In this document: one piece after another, positions 9,931 to 22,224 of the stretch | Layout of the letters: each line of letters begins with the position of its first letter | How positions within the stretch are numbered: the stretch's first letter is position 1 | DNA from: Tetrapyrgos nigripes | Taxonomy: Eukaryota; Basidiomycota; Agaricomycetes; Agaricales; Campanellaceae | Length of the DNA: 64,000 nucleotides | Assembly (NCBI GenBank): GCA_013368315.1 | Contig: JAACJM010000084.1 | Location: 279,894-343,893, forward strand | Reading direction: 5' to 3' | Program-made: the position numbers and the translations under genes | Notes under the pieces: model-generated | Seen by the model: the letters and a program-made list of their open reading frames with translations, nothing else | Database searches by the model: none | What the model was told of the DNA's origin: nothing

Positions 9931-11937
9931 GTGTTATACCCCTCTAGTGAGTGTACCTTCCCTTCAGAATTAAGAATGTCAGCAGTCACTCATAACCAAC
10001 AGGTACCTTTGATAACACTCAAAACTGAACTTATTGGCAAAATTACTGGCAGAAAAATCGATGCAGATGCCCTAATAGACAGTGGTGTGGAAGGCATAAT
10101 CATCAATAGCCATTTCGTACAAGAAAACTGGTTAACCCTTCTTCCTATCAAAAATCCATTCCCTGTACAAAACATTGATGGCTCTGAAAATACTATGGGA
10201 TGGGTATGCCATTACACCATTCAAAAACTCCGAATTTACTCTCAGGATAATAAATTGTATCATGAAGAGACGGCCGAATTCTATGTTACAGACATCAGAG
10301 ATCACAATATAATTCTCAGCACAATCCAGAAATAGATTGGTCATTTTCTAGGATGAATATGGTTAGATGTCCCAAAATGTGTACTCTGGAACAACCCCCT
10401 GTTCTCAATCTACATACTAAACCCAAGGCTCCCAAACCGAGTACTGTCAATCCACGAACTAATCACAAGGACTATCAAGTGACATGGTTGGAAGGTTGCA
10501 GGCCAACGTCACTGAATCCCTATATGGTCGTTTCACCATTCTTTAGAATCTACAACCATTTTTACTGAAGGAGACTTCAGTTGAGATGAGGTTCCGAACC
10601 AATGGGAAAAGGAAGTGTTAGAGAAGTTGTTTGGGAAAGAAGAGCAAAACCTGACATCAGATTTAGAATTACCCATCTGTGCGGGATTTACTAAGGTTCA
10701 AGAACTCGCAGAAGCAGCCCAAAAGGCAAAAGAAGATATACCGCTTACAGATAAGATTCCATCCCAATATCATCAGTTCTTATCAGTTTTTGACAAACAA
10801 ACTTCAGAATGACTACCCAAACATGGAGAATGGGATCACACTATCAAATTGAAACTGGACTTCATACCTCATCCTTGTAAAACCTATCCTTTATCTCTGA
10901 ATGAGCAAAAGGAACTTGACAATTTCATTGAAGAAAACTTGGAAAAGGAATACATCTTTGTCAAAAAGAAAGACGGGAAACTACATCCTGTACAGGACTA
11001 TCGAGCACTGAACAAAGGGACCATCAAGAACAAATACCCTTTACCACTTATATCAGAGCTGGTAGATAAACTCAAAGGAGCACAAGTCTTTTCAAAAATC
11101 GACCTTCGATGGGGATATAACAATGTGTGAATAAAAGAAGGAGACAAGTGGAAAGTGGCATTCAAGACAAATAGAGGACTTTTTGAACCAACGGTGATGT
11201 TTTTCAGTCTAATGAACTCCCTCGTGACGTTCCAGGCAATGATGAATACCCTTTTTAAGGACCTCATTGATTCTGGAAAAGTGGTAATCTACATGGATGA
11301 CATCTTGATCTTCAGGGAAACCCTAGAAGAGCATCAACAAATGGTCAAACAAGTGCTCGTGTGACTTCAGGAGAACAACCTCTATGCCAAACCAGAGAAA
11401 TGTACCTTTGAAACTAGTTCTGTGGAATTTCTAGGTCTCATTGTCTCCCACAATACACTGGCAATGGACCCAGTCAAGCTCAAAGGTGTCACTAAATAGC
11501 CAACCCCACGAAATGTCAAAGACGTTCAATCATTCTTAGGATTCGGAAACTTCTACTGTCATTTCATACATGACTTTTCTAAAGTTGCGCGACCACTTCT
11601 CAACCTTACGAAGAAGGACAAACCACGCAGGTGGTTGGTGGAGACAGAAGAAGCTTTTCAAGCACTCAAAGATGTGTTCACATCTTCACCAATTCTCTTA
11701 ATGCCTGATCATTCTAAACTATATTGAGTAGAGGTCAATGCTTCTGATTATGCTACAGGAGGTATCTTACAACAGAAAGGACATGACGATAAATGGCACC
11801 CAGTTGCCTATCTATCGAAATCTTTATCAGAAACCAAATGGAAATATGACATTCATGATAAGGAACTGTTGGCAATCATATGTGGATTAGAAGCTTGGCA
11901 ACATTATCTCGAAGGTGGACTGCATACTACAGCTTAA
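9931..11937 (+). pseudogene. Protease, reverse transcriptase and partial RNase H of Gypsy element B
   Basis: An aspartic protease region (ALIDSGVEGIIIN, near 10070) is followed by reverse transcriptase: [21 protein letters not shown], the polymerase site YMDD (near 11290), and the start of RNase H (VNASDYATGG, IHDKELLAII). In-frame stops include TGA near 10810, 11128 and 11362, TAG near 11498 and TGA near 11725. At the stops near 11362 and 11725 the aligned codon in element A is CGA. The RNase H is cut off near 11930 and no integrase follows. Confidence 0.8.
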
Positions 11938-11948
11938 AGAGGGGGTAA

Positions 11949-12398
11949 TGTCACGAACTGCTACAGTTCTCTGCCCTCATTCCTCTTTTACTTTATTATT
12001 GAACCCTTTCTCTGATCATTCATCCATCACATTCCCTATATTTCTGACTTTGAACTTTATAAAACCTGTCAAACTTTATAATAACTGTCGATCAATCTTC
12101 CCATCTTTCTTATCTCTTAACTTGATTGATCCAATCTTCCTATCTTTCTCAACCATATGGCATCATTCTATTTTTACTTACTTTTCTCATCTCTTTGCAT
12201 TTCTCATATATACTCGAGATCTCTTGTAATTGATTCCCCAGTTCGTTCACTTTGTCTCCACTCCATACTACTACTACTACTACTACTACTACTACGCAGT
12301 GTAGAGCCTAGTCAGCCTACTCATCTCTCTTTCTTTCTATATCTCATTTACATCTCCCTCAATCCATTTGCTTTGTATCTGTTCTCTCAACTTTGACA
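11949..12398 (+). repeat. 3' LTR of Gypsy element B
   Basis: Begins TGTCA directly after the purine tract AGAGGGGGTAA and ends TGACA, the same terminal pair as the LTRs of element A. The second half is clearly related to the element A LTR (GTTCACTTTGTCTCCACTCC, GCAGTGTAGAGC). A run of about nine CTA trinucleotides lies near 12270-12295. Confidence 0.75.
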
Positions 12399-13478
12399 AT
12401 TTCTGGATAAGGATAAATCCATCAGTAAGCATCTAGCTAGGCGTTGAAAGTGTTGAAGGATGAATAAGTATGCAAATGGGACTGCAGAAGAGCTGGACTC
12501 ATATGTAGGACTAAGTAGTAGACTGTTGGCCATGCAAGATCAGAGAAAAGGGAAAGGAAAACCAAACGGAACAAAGAAACTACAAGAAAGCCCTATGCCC
12601 CTAGCATAAGGACATGTACGAGGGACCTAGCAGTCATAAGTGGAACATTCTGAGTCATAGATGCAATGCTCGCTAACCAGGATGGTACATGAAACACCAG
12701 ATGGCTTACAAAGAGGACTGAAGAAAGTTCCTATGAAAATTTAGATAATATTGAACAGTTTTCTGTATACCCTAATAAGCAAGTCTTGAGGTGTAACAGT
12801 ATGAATATTACAATAAGTATGGGGCATGGCCAGGGTACATGTTCCTATATCTGTGGGGTCCAGTCCACATGCACTTTTGGGTGCAGTATAGTAATATCAC
12901 TGGGGTTATTAAGGACCATCCACCTTTTGGCCTCACTAGGCGGTGGTAGGACGCCGGCACCGCTCAGCAGGATTCGTGAAACCTGGTCGTTACCAAAAGA
13001 GTCACAGCAAGGCTATGATCTGTGTATTTTTCCTGTCACACTAACAACAGGGTTAGTGACTTCGCCTCTTATTTACACTTGGTATTTTCTTGTCACACTA
13101 ACAAAGGGGTTAGTGACAGACTTTGCCTCTTAAATACACTTTGTCATCACCCCACCGTGCAGCGTTACTTGGGACCGTTTCTACACTCGTCTCTCCCTCT
13201 ACGCAGCCATGAGTAGTAACAATAAAGGTTCCCTCAGCGTGCAAAGGTAATCAGATTCTATTTATTCTGTTGTCTTGTGTAGTTCACCTACATCTATTCA
13301 CAGAGAGTCTTTCCCCATCCAAGTCCGCGCTCACCGAGTACCATGCTCACACACACCCATCATGCAGGGCGAAACACATGTAGAAGGTGTAGAGGACTGG
13401 TATAATGCTTTGGGAGGAAGGAGGGGTATTGTCCTGCACTATGACTTCGCATGTCCGCAAAAGAAGAACTCGCTATTT
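12399..13478. other. Intergenic region, no gene recognised
   Basis: No convincing coding region was seen on either strand. Short open frames here have no recognisable domains. A tandem hairpin repeat lies at 13035-13117. Confidence 0.45.
13035..13117. repeat. Tandem pair of hairpins, 57-base spacing
   Basis: GTCACACTAAC followed a few bases later by GTTAGTGAC occurs at 13035 and again at 13092, each followed by TT(C/T)GCCTCTTA. Each unit can fold on itself. Confidence 0.6.
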
Positions 13479-16449
13479 TTATCTAAGTTGTAATCTATTT
13501 CTGTTGTTGCATGAAAAACAAACAAAAATTGTACATTTCCGTAACATTACTTGAGACATAAGAGACATAAGATGTATGTAAATGAGTGACAGTACATAAA
13601 ACAAGGTATAGGTATGAACTTTCTCTGCTTCCTTTTCTGCCGTCCTTTGCCTAGTCATCCTGACAGACGGCTCCTCACCCTGATCCTCACCTTGATCCAG
13701 AAGGGGTAATTTACGCTTACGTGGTGTGTGAATTCCCCTTTGGATCACCTGGCCCAAAGTCACCTCTACCTCCTCTACAAGCACCATCCAGCTGGCCAGA
13801 TACGTTAATTTGGTATCTGTCTGCATGGTTTCAGGACTGTCTCCTATCAAGAAGCCCAAGACCCAGACCAAGCAGCAAATGAGCTGCCAGATGCCATTCT
13901 TCCCAGACACTGAGTCAAGCAGTGCCCAATCCTCCAAATCCGACTCCCGCACCGGCAAGATATCCGTCCACCAGGCCCAAAGGTCGCTCAGCATCTTCTC
14001 CGCAATTGAGATGTCATCAGTACAGTTCATCATTGCCGGCTGGCCGGCCTTCACCCACAGCTTCACCAACTTCAGCTCCTTCTTTGACTCCACAGTACCG
14101 TTCACTTCCGTATAATGAAACTTGCCCTCATACTCGATGAATGTTTCCAGCAGCGTCTCCAGATTCTCCTTCCACGGTTCCCCACTCCACACGTTGAAAA
14201 CCTCATGCCATTCCGTAAGGTACAAGCGCAGCTGCGGCCAGAAGTGATCACAGTCCAGGTGTGTCCAAACTGTGGGTGCCCCATATCTTCCTCATGACTT
14301 TCTGGACCGACCGTCAGATTAGACAATTCCTTGGCGTGAGATGTAGAGTGCCCAATAGAGGAGGGATCAATAGGGGTGGAACTGGTAGAGGTAGAGCTGG
14401 TAGTGGAGATGTTGAGAGAGGAGGGATCAGCAGGGGTAGAGATAGTGGAGATGTTGAGGGAGGAGGGATCGGTAGAGGTAGAGGAAGTGGAGACGTCAAG
14501 GGAGGAGGGATTGGTAGAGGCAGAGGTAGTGGAGACGTCAGCAGAGGAGGGATCGGTAGAGGTGGAATTAGCGTTGGCAGTGGAGGTCTTGGCAGAGGGA
14601 TCCGAGGGTTCAATTCCTGAAGTCAAGGGAGTTGTTGTTGACAAGTGACGCACTTCTGGAACCGTAATTGATGAGGTTTCGTTGTTCGCGCCAACAGAAT
14701 CGCGACCAGGTCCTGCACAAGAACATTTGCTACATTGTTGATTTGTGGTTTTTGCCGAGGTAGTAGGAGATGAGGATTGTTGTCCTTCGTCAAAGCCTGC
14801 TGGAGCAACGACAGGTGCATTGCCGATCGCTCTGGCTGCTCTTGCCTCCGCATCTACAAAGACCAAAGTAGTTTAAATCAGTCAATAATTAAATTAGACA
14901 AAAAGTATAAAGAAAGAACATACTAAACACCTTCCTCCCAAACTTCAGTAGGCTTTGCTTGGTTGCATCATACCCTGGAGGATCTGCCTGAGGCCACAGC
15001 AATCCACTTGGCATTTCTCCATGGTGAAACCTGCGTAATGTAAGTTGATCAGAAACCACGCTGAAAACTTGGACAAATTAGTAGACAAACCAGAATGTAT
15101 CAATCTGACCGCCCTTCTGCCCATTTGGACCCGCCAAAACCATTCCTGTATCTTCAGCAACAGCACAGCCAAACTTTGCTACCTCTGGACCCCATCTTTG
15201 TAACGCTCTGAATTGAAGGTCGTCAGATATAAACGGTGACAGCGGCAGACAGAAATATATTTACCTTTGCCAATCCTCTGCCGTCTTCCACTTGGCTCTC
15301 TTCCCAATCTTTCAATTCCTTCTCATATAATTTGTCCACCGCTCTCTGGATCTCCTCCTTGAATTCTGGAGTCTGTCTAGAATCTGCTTGGCTGCATTGG
15401 CTCTAACAGCAACACCAGCGGGCTTCTTCATCTCTTCCCCCTCACGCCCACCTTTCTCCCAATCGTCATATGCCTTTTCAGCGTCCTCAAGGTCCTTCTC
15501 TGCATCCTTCTTGATGTACTGGTCGTAATAGAGGTCTTGAAACATAGCAACGATAGGCTTCTTCACTGGCTTATGAGACTTCTTGCTTGATTTGAAGACT
15601 TGCTTGATTAGTGATCCGTTGCCTTGATCGAAGGACCGTTTGTTTTTTCTGAACCATTCTGAAACACGCTATCAAATTTTGTCATGAGTGCTAAATCGTC
15701 ATTGAAGCTGAAGCATAACGTACCTCCCGCAATTTGAAGACCTTGCCGTGCTTCACCTCAAACTCCTTGTCTGAGAGCTCCTTGAACTTCTCCTTCAACA
15801 CCCACATAAATTCCTTCTGGTCTACTGCCTTCGCAACACCACTGGATGGCTCGGAATTGCCTTCAACTGAGGGAAGCTCCTGCGTGGCTGGAGTAGGAGC
15901 ATCTGAGACATTGCCACTTGCCGGACCATTGGGAGCATTGGGAGCATTGCCATCAGGTCCTGGCACTGCAGGAAGCGGGGAGGGACCATTCTAGTGCTCT
16001 GGGACCTCTGGAAGGCTTGGAGATGCAGCACCACTGCCTGATTCTGCACCAGGGGTGGATGTAGTATGGCCAGGCAAGACCCTACCTGAATGTATGCCAG
16101 TACCTTCACCCATGCGAGAAGATGTCTTTCCAACTCCCTACTGTCCATGTCGTTGGTGTGCTGATCATCCTTGTCCTTGTCATCGTCGTCGTCGTCGATG
16201 TCTGAATCCTATAGTTAACCAGGTAGCACACAACAACTAGATAGAAATAGATATACCCAGTGACTCCGGAAACTTGTCCATAAAATACAGCGTTGTGGTG
16301 TTGTAGAACGTCGTGACTTTGGTCCCCTTGGCCTTCTGAGACTGGTTAAATTCCTCGACATTCTCCCTTAGATATTCGAGCATGGGACCATCACAGTGCC
16401 AGGGCGTACGACCCGTTTTCTTCTTCTGCACAGATTTTCTGTGTGGCAT
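13479..16449 (-). CDS. Uncharacterised multi-exon fungal protein (gene G1)
   Basis: Reads leftward from ATG 16449 (MPHRKSVQKKKTGRTPWHCD). Several exons can be linked by short introns: an aspartate run (DSDIDDDDDDKDKD), a proline/alanine-rich linker, FKLREV then RVSEWFRKNKRSFDQ, an acidic-basic helical part (YYDQYIKKDAEKDLEDAEKAY), TPEFKEEIQ, GMVLAGPNGQKGGQIDTFW, a serine/threonine-rich repeat region and a C-terminal block with tryptophans (LSDLWAWWTDILP, SGKNGIWQLICCLVW). This layout matches a family I know only as expanded and uncharacterised in Agaricomycetes. At least one single-base frame change (near 15380) and an in-frame TAG near 15990 suggest decay or mis-read exon edges. The last exon and stop at 13479 are uncertain. 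It lies outside the giant KDZ element. Confidence 0.5.
14350..14590. repeat. Coding minisatellite in gene G1
   Basis: About five tandem units of variable length encode, on the minus strand, repeats of the type S-T-D-P-S-S-L-N-I-S-T. Such serine/threonine runs are usually flexible linkers. Confidence 0.6.
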
Positions 16450-16813
16450 TTTCGAAACGAGAATGAGCAGAGAACGCCAGTCTGAGTTAACAAGAAGACG
16501 CGTTTTCTAGTCACGCAGATGTGACCACACGTGTCACATTGATTCCTTCACACTTGGGTGGGCGCTACACCACCCACTTGTTACCCAAATATGTATTTAC
16601 TCTTATACTTATACTGCATAGCTAAGACTACATGTACGAATACTGTCCTGAATATACAGGCTAGCTCCCGACAAAAATTGCACACACAAGAAAATGGATT
16701 GGTAATAAGTATGTGTACTTGTACTATGTATCTACAACTAACTGTATACCTATATACCACCGGGCTCGAATATACATATGAGATGTTGAAAAAATTGCAA
16801 GTAAAAGACCCCA
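16450..16813. other. Intergenic region left of the giant element
   Basis: No gene or recognisable element between the start of G1 and the target-site repeat at 16814. Confidence 0.5.
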
Positions 16814-16821
16814 CAAGGTCC
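16814..16821. repeat. Left target-site duplication, CAAGGTCC
   Basis: The eight bases CAAGGTCC abut the left inverted end and recur in the same orientation at 44699-44706 just outside the right inverted end. Neighbouring bases on both sides differ, so the duplication is exactly eight long, the length expected for hAT-like and Zisupton/KDZ transposition. Confidence 0.75.
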
Positions 16822-16988
16822 AACTCAGGCAACCATATTCTAGGTCATGTTAGACTGAACATTTGATACACTTTTTACCTCTAGGTAGAGGCAATTCCCG
16901 GGAAATTCCCCGGCCAGAGGGACTTCCCAGGCTCCATCAGGGACTTTCCCCAGGGAAATCACATTCAATTCCCCAGACACTTAGATCA
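16822..16988 (+). repeat. Left terminal inverted repeat of the giant element
   Basis: Contains GGCAACCATA, TTAGACTGAACATTTGATAC and ACTTTTTACCTCT, then GC-rich palindromic motifs (GGGAAATTCCCC, GGGACTTCCC) and CTCCATCAGGGACTT. The same order is found on the opposite strand at 44528-44698, with only scattered differences except in a short variable stretch after GGCAACCATA. Confidence 0.8.
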
Positions 16989-17375
16989 TAAAAACATTTG
17001 TTTCTCTGGGATAGGTCAATATATTCTTTCTTTTGACATCTCCAGCTTTGCAACTCCACCCCATAAAAACATTTTAGCAGTCCAAATAATACCCAAATTA
17101 TTGAGCTGTTTCTGCTGCAGGCCTCCATCACATGTTACACACACATCTCACTGTACACCAGAGGTGCAAACTTAACATAAACACAAATAGAAACACAAAA
17201 TGACATTGCACTTTACTCTTCAATTCCAAACTCCAAGAATGAGCAAGCACATAATTACTGGAATTATATTGACTTAACACTAGTTACCACATCTTACTTT
17301 ACAGCTGCCAAATACATTTTGTTTATCATTTCAACCATGCTAATTAATACTTTTACCTTATAGAACAGGGATTCT
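16989..17375. other. AT-rich spacer between left inverted repeat and palindrome array
   Basis: No gene. The sequence does not obviously match the spacer at the right end (44297-44527). Confidence 0.5.
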
Positions 17376-17652
17376 GGGGAACTCCCTGCTGAACTGGGGA
17401 ACTATGGGGACTTCCCAGGGGATTTGGGAACTCCAGGGAGTTCCCTGGACAACTGAGGAACTGAAGGGAATTCCCTGGAGGACTGGGAACTGCAGGGAAT
17501 TCCCTACTGCCAGTTTTCCTCAACCCAAGGGAATTCCCCAGTGATGGGACTGGGGAATTCCCTCCTCATGCATTCTGGGGAATTCCCTTCCTCCAAATTT
17601 ATGCCAGGGAATTCCCTTTGTCAGTGGAATATCTGTACCAGGGAATTCCCTA
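17376..17652. repeat. Left subterminal array of GGGAATTCCC palindromes
   Basis: About ten closely spaced decamers such as GGGAATTCCC, GGGACTTCCC and GGAGTTCCC occur within 280 bases. A mirror array of similar length lies at 43993-44296. Clustered short palindromes inside transposon ends are typical of binding sites for the transposase or an accessory protein; that role is inferred. Confidence 0.75.
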
Positions 17653-18076
17653 CCTCCAGAACAAATCCACATTCTCGATCTAACTTACCTCCTTGTTACA
17701 AGAGTTATTCATATCAGATTTTCACATGCACCATACCACATTCCTTTATATTTTCTCTTTATTACAAGAGCAATTCATATCAGATTTCCAGCCCGGCTTA
17801 AGCATAAGAGCTGCTGATCTTGCTGTACCTTCTGCGAAGGTCAAAAAACATGTACACTCTTATAGACCATGTCATTTGATTAATAGAATATTACATAAAA
17901 CAGGCGTATCTTAGAAATTGTAAAATAACATGTATGCACCACAGATAGAACATGAGACGGCAAGCCCAAGTCAACAAAGAACAGAGACAACCAACCACAG
18001 CAAGCACAAAACAACCAGAGACACATCCAAAGAAAGGAGTCGAAGGATATCCCACCATAACCCAACTCAACACCAA
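17653..18076. other. Gap between left array and gene G2
   Basis: No gene recognised. A short near-duplicate (ACAAGAG, TTCATATCAGATTT) occurs at about 17698 and 17764. Confidence 0.45.
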
Positions 18077-21000
18077 TTACTCCGCCATTCCTCTCTTCTT
18101 CTTTCTCGGGGGCATTTCTTCCTCTTCCTTCTCCTTCACCTCCTGTTTTCTCTTATGTTTTTTACGGGAATCCTCTTCACCTTCATGAGGCTTCATCCTA
18201 CTATGGTTATCCACATTTCCTTTGACGCCAGAAGCAGCCAACTCCGCCTGTTTCACCTCCACAGCTAGCTTCCTGGGGCTCGGTTGATGTTGATGTCGTA
18301 CAGATCGTGCACGAGAGGGACTCTCGTCCTCTGTTGGTGCATCATCTTGTGGGCCCGGTGTTGCTTTCCTTGGCTTGCTCCCTTGAGTCACTTGGGTCGG
18401 CAGTGGCTGCTTCGAGGTTGTTCTCTGAGTTTGCATTCCTCTGGGGACAGGTGGTCGGCTGGAAGTTGGTTGCTCTGTCGTCTTTTCTTTCCTGCTATTG
18501 AGGTCTTGCTGTCCAAGCGAACCGGAACGGGATATCGTTGTCATTCAGGTGTTTGACCGTTGAGGCTGAGCAGGCATGTCACTGACATCTCCACCGTCGA
18601 CTTCGGTGTGGTTTTCTTCACCCATTTGATCATCATCTTCGCCTTCCTCCACCTCATCCAATACATCCATCACAGTAAGCACTGCGTCTCCATTGACGTC
18701 GCTGATGAGATGCACTTTCCCTTGCTTGGCCAAAGGTGCATTGCACTTCTCTGTCAACAAGAGAAGATAGAATTCTTCAGTTACAATGACGACAGCGCAT
18801 TTAATAATTTATGATCACTCACCATCACTCCAGCTTACAATTCTTGCCCCCGTCAGACCTGCCGCCAGCACCTCCTCATCAGCTTCAGTTCTGGCATCTT
18901 TGCTCATGCCCCACGCAATCATATACTCGCATCTGGCCTTGATGATCTGTTCCGTAGTCGGCTTCTTAAGTTGCTTTGCTTTGTCAGGGAAAGGGACATC
19001 TTCTGGCCAATCGATCATCTTCACTTTGTGCGCGTAGGCTTTCTTGCCGAAATGAACGCCATAGCTCATGGTTTTCAGCTGCCCTTTGGTGCAATGTTCT
19101 GTAGAAAGAATGCCTTTGAATTTAACGCTCACGACCCAGCTCAGGCACTATTACTCACTCAAATCATACGCCCAGATCCACGGAACAAGTGTACGCATGC
19201 GGTCTTTGTTGTTGAAATCTTGTCTGTAAGCCAAAATGATGGCTCGCCGTTCTGCATCGTTGTCGTTCATCCCTAGTCGACTATCTGTGTCTGCCAGCCT
19301 GAGCTTCGCATTGTTGTCCTTGAGCTGAGTGGTTAACGGCTCTTTATATGTCTCAACCAAGATTCTGAAATGCTCCCCGTAACCAAACCGTTTAGAACGG
19401 TTGTTGTTGTTGATGTCGTGCACCTCCCCAATCACAATCAGCCCCCAAGTGTTGTAAATGGGTTGAGCCTGCAGGAAAAGTTTGATGTGCATTAGTTCAA
19501 GCATTACCGACGATGCTAGAGACAGACCAGACTGACCACTTTCATCATTTTGTCCACACATCTATTCATGGTGGCCAACGAAACCCCTCTGCGTCTTTGA
19601 TCCTCCGTCTCCTGGTCCTGACAGTCCTGATACCAATTGACATAAGGCATCAGTGCCTCCCGACGAGCGTCGACATTTTGCCACTCCTTCCCCAACTTCC
19701 TCCTCAACAGCTCTTCGTACTTCCCTTTCATCCTCGCCGTGTACTCCGCCACTGGTTCCTTCTCCTTAGGTCCATGACCCCTATCAGCCATCCACGCAAG
19801 CCACACGTTCCATGGATTGACGTTCCTGTTCCCTCTGACTATATCTCCAGCGACCTCAAACAAGAGGTGAGAGGCCTTCCCATGCTTTCTCACTAGCTGA
19901 TAGATCTTTGTCTCGTATTCGTAGCGAGCCTTCAGAACTTCTTTTCTGGCCTCTTTGTGGAGTGGTCTGGAGCTTGTGGCGTACACCTCTGCCTGAGGCT
20001 CGTACTCAAGACTCTCTGGGTCATCCAGGGGATCATTGAACTCCTTGGGAAGGTGCTCAATATCTTTAAAATCATCTTCGTCTTCTGAATTCCTCACTTT
20101 CCCCTTTCCCTTCCCCTTCCCCTTCCCCTTCCCCTTCCCCTTCCTCTTGCCCTTCCCCTTCCTCTTGTCCTTGCCCCCCTTCCTCTGTCCTTGATGTGCA
20201 TTCCCATCCATGTCGGCGGAGGATTCAGTGCCGGTATTAAGGTCAGGTGTCCCTTTTTTCTTTGACTGTATGCCCTTGCTACTCTCAACCCCAGACTTAG
20301 CTGGTTTCTCAGGCTTCTGCTTGGACTTAGTAGCAGTTGCAGCATGAGTAACGGATGTTGTCCTGGTCTTTTTGATGGTGTGCTCTTTGGGACCTGTGCT
20401 CTTTGCCCCTGGGTCGACCTCTGCTTCCGAATCATCCTCCCACTGCACTCTTTTTCCATCGTCCTGGTCTTGTTCATCAGGTTCGATGTACTTTGTCTTG
20501 GTCCTGACATCATCACGCCTGTGGCGTGGCCTTGGACGTCTCTGCACCGCCTCCTGTTCTTTGTCGTTGTCGTTGTCATCCAGCACGTAAGCTCTCAGGG
20601 GCTTGGGACGAGGCAATCTCGTTGGTGATTCCTGTTCACTTTCCTCGGACTGAACATCCTCCTCGACCATATCACCCAGTTGCGTCTCTTCCAGTCTCCC
20701 CCGCATCTCCTCATAATCTTGTCGCCCCTCGTCACCTTCATCTTCTCTCTCTTTGCCCTGCTCTTCCTCATCATACCAATCTTCCTGTCCCCATGGCTGG
20801 CCGAAGTCCTCAAAACCGTCTAAGAATTGTTCCTCTTCGTCTTGTTCCAGCACCTCCCCCAATGGCTGGCCGAAGTTCTTGAAAACCTTCTACGAATTGT
20901 TCCTCTTTGACTTCCTCCAGCACTGTCCCACGGGCCCCTAGACCAGTGTTGCTACCCACCACAGTTGTGGCTCTTTCTGGCGGGGCGATCGCTGGCTTGA

Positions 21001-22224
21001 ACTGTGATTTCCTGAAATCTAGACAATCAAGTAAGTATTTGCCATCCTAAGTGCTGAAAGAGCTTAAATACATACCTATGAATGGGCCATTCACTTGATG
21101 CTTTGGTGTTGACTTGTCTCCTGCATCACTAGGCTCACCAGAAGCATCCACCAGCAGTCTAGACTCTGCCTTGATACGACTCCCCACACGAGATGGAGTG
21201 GATACTGGGGAGTCAGTGTAGCTGACTCTTCGCAAGCATCATTCTCCTCCACACCACGCTCGCCAGACACACTGGGCACCCGTGTAGATTCTGCATTGGT
21301 CCGACTCCCCACACCAGATGGAGTGGATACTGGGGAGCCGGTGTAGCTGATTCTTCTCCAGCATTATTCTCCTTCGCACCACGCTCGCCAGACGCACTGG
21401 GCACCCATGTAGACTCTGCATTGGTCCAACTCCCCACACCCGATGGAGTGGATACTGGCAAAAGCGATTTGGCATGGGGGGGGCAGTGTAGCTGATTCTC
21501 CTCCAACATCATTATCCTCCACACCAGGCTTGCCAGATGTACTAGGCAGCAGTGAAGACTCTGCATTGGTCTGACTCCCCATTCCAGATGGACTGGATAC
21601 AGGCAAAACAGAGCTGGCCCATGCTGAGGGAGAGAATTCACCTCTGCACGTTGTTGGATTTGTATGACGGGATGAAGCCGGAAGCAGAGTCAGAGCGGAT
21701 GATGGAGGCCGGGAGATCGGAATCTCTTGATACTCTCTCAAGAGGCGTAGATTGGTAAACTGCACCTCATCCCGCCAGTGCTGCTTCATGTAGGCTGCAT
21801 AGATGCTGTCTTTGAGTTCCATTTCCCATTGGTCTTCTGCCTGTTCCCAATTTTCCTCATTTGCTTCCATGTGTGAGTCCTCCTCACCGGTAACATTCAT
21901 CTCTTCCTCTCCCAGCTCTCCGACGCAATGTTTGAGACCTGTGGATGTTGAAGCAACAGGATCCAGGTTTCCTTCCATGCCTTTGTTCTCAGCCCTTTCA
22001 GCCATCTCTTCCTCTCCGAGCTCCCCGGTGAGATTTTCCAGATTTGATGACGCAGAAGCAACCGGACCTGTAGACACTGAGGCAAGCTCCAGTCTCTCGC
22101 ATTCGTCCTTCTTCAATATGTGTTTGAACCATGGAAGGGAGATGTACGCCTCCCTTTGAAATTTCTTGCTGTTTTTGAGCAGTGTGGCTTCTGCATTGGC
22201 TGCTGCCCGAGTCCGACGTTTCAT
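18077..22224 (-). CDS. Uncharacterised multi-exon protein carried by the giant element (gene G2)
   Basis: Reads leftward from ATG 22224 (MKRRTRAAANAEATLLKNSK). In order: an acidic N-terminal part with EELGEEEM repeats, a block of four 41-residue-like tandem repeats (21180-21600), an acidic and lysine/glycine-rich exon (19516-20862) with a long K-G run, a tryptophan-containing block (NPWNVWLAWMADRG, EWQNVDARREALMPYVNWY), then NTWGLIVIGEVHD, WPEDVPFPDK, an aspartate/glutamate-rich exon, and a basic tail with likely nuclear localisation signals (KKHKRKQ, PPRKKKRG). Introns of about 50-60 bases separate exons. One in-frame TGA near 18543 separates the last exon and may be damage. The NPWN block faintly recalls DNA-binding HMG-type folds but I cannot confirm this. 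It is divergent from the Spt5-like gene across a 1.9-kb gap. Function unknown. Confidence 0.5.
20101..20170. repeat. Hexanucleotide microsatellite in gene G2
   Basis: A run of CCCCTT units, reading (GGGAAG)n or (AAGGGG)n on the coding strand, encodes an alternating lysine-glycine tract in G2. Confidence 0.8.
21180..21600. repeat. Four tandem units of about 125 bases in gene G2
   Basis: The block GATGGAGTGGATACTGG recurs (once with one base changed) at about 21192, 21318, 21442 and 21588, giving spacings of 126, 124 and 146 bases. On the minus strand each unit encodes a variant of P-V-S-T-P-S-G-V-G-S, N-A-E-S and S-G-E-R-G. Because two spacings are not multiples of three, the repeats fall in different frames. 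Confidence 0.7.

Larger units (their letters stand above)
8515..12398 (+). mobile_element. Ty3/Gypsy element B, 5'-truncated and internally deleted
   Basis: Gag, protease and reverse transcriptase regions are recognisable and related to Gypsy element A (33629-43026). No 5' LTR was seen upstream, so the left end is truncated somewhere near 8500. The RNase H region stops near 11930 and runs straight into a purine tract and the 3' LTR, so the integrase is missing. Several frame changes and in-frame stops are present, and the element cannot move alone. It lies just beyond the left KDZ module and may have truncated the end of that module. Confidence 0.85.

Noticed and set aside
12450..12650. Possible Copia Gag remnant (plus strand)
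   Set aside because: Only a faint resemblance; no zinc knuckle, protease or reverse transcriptase follows.
14314..14620. Proline- or glycine-rich frames in the G1 repeat region
   Set aside because: They arise from the coding minisatellite read in other frames.
16937..17131. Short frames in the left inverted end region
   Set aside because: Non-coding inverted repeat and spacer; no conservation with the right end at protein level.
16900..17660. GGGACTTCCC sites as NF-kB-type control elements
   Set aside because: Fungi lack NF-kB; the sites belong to a palindrome array tied to the transposon ends.
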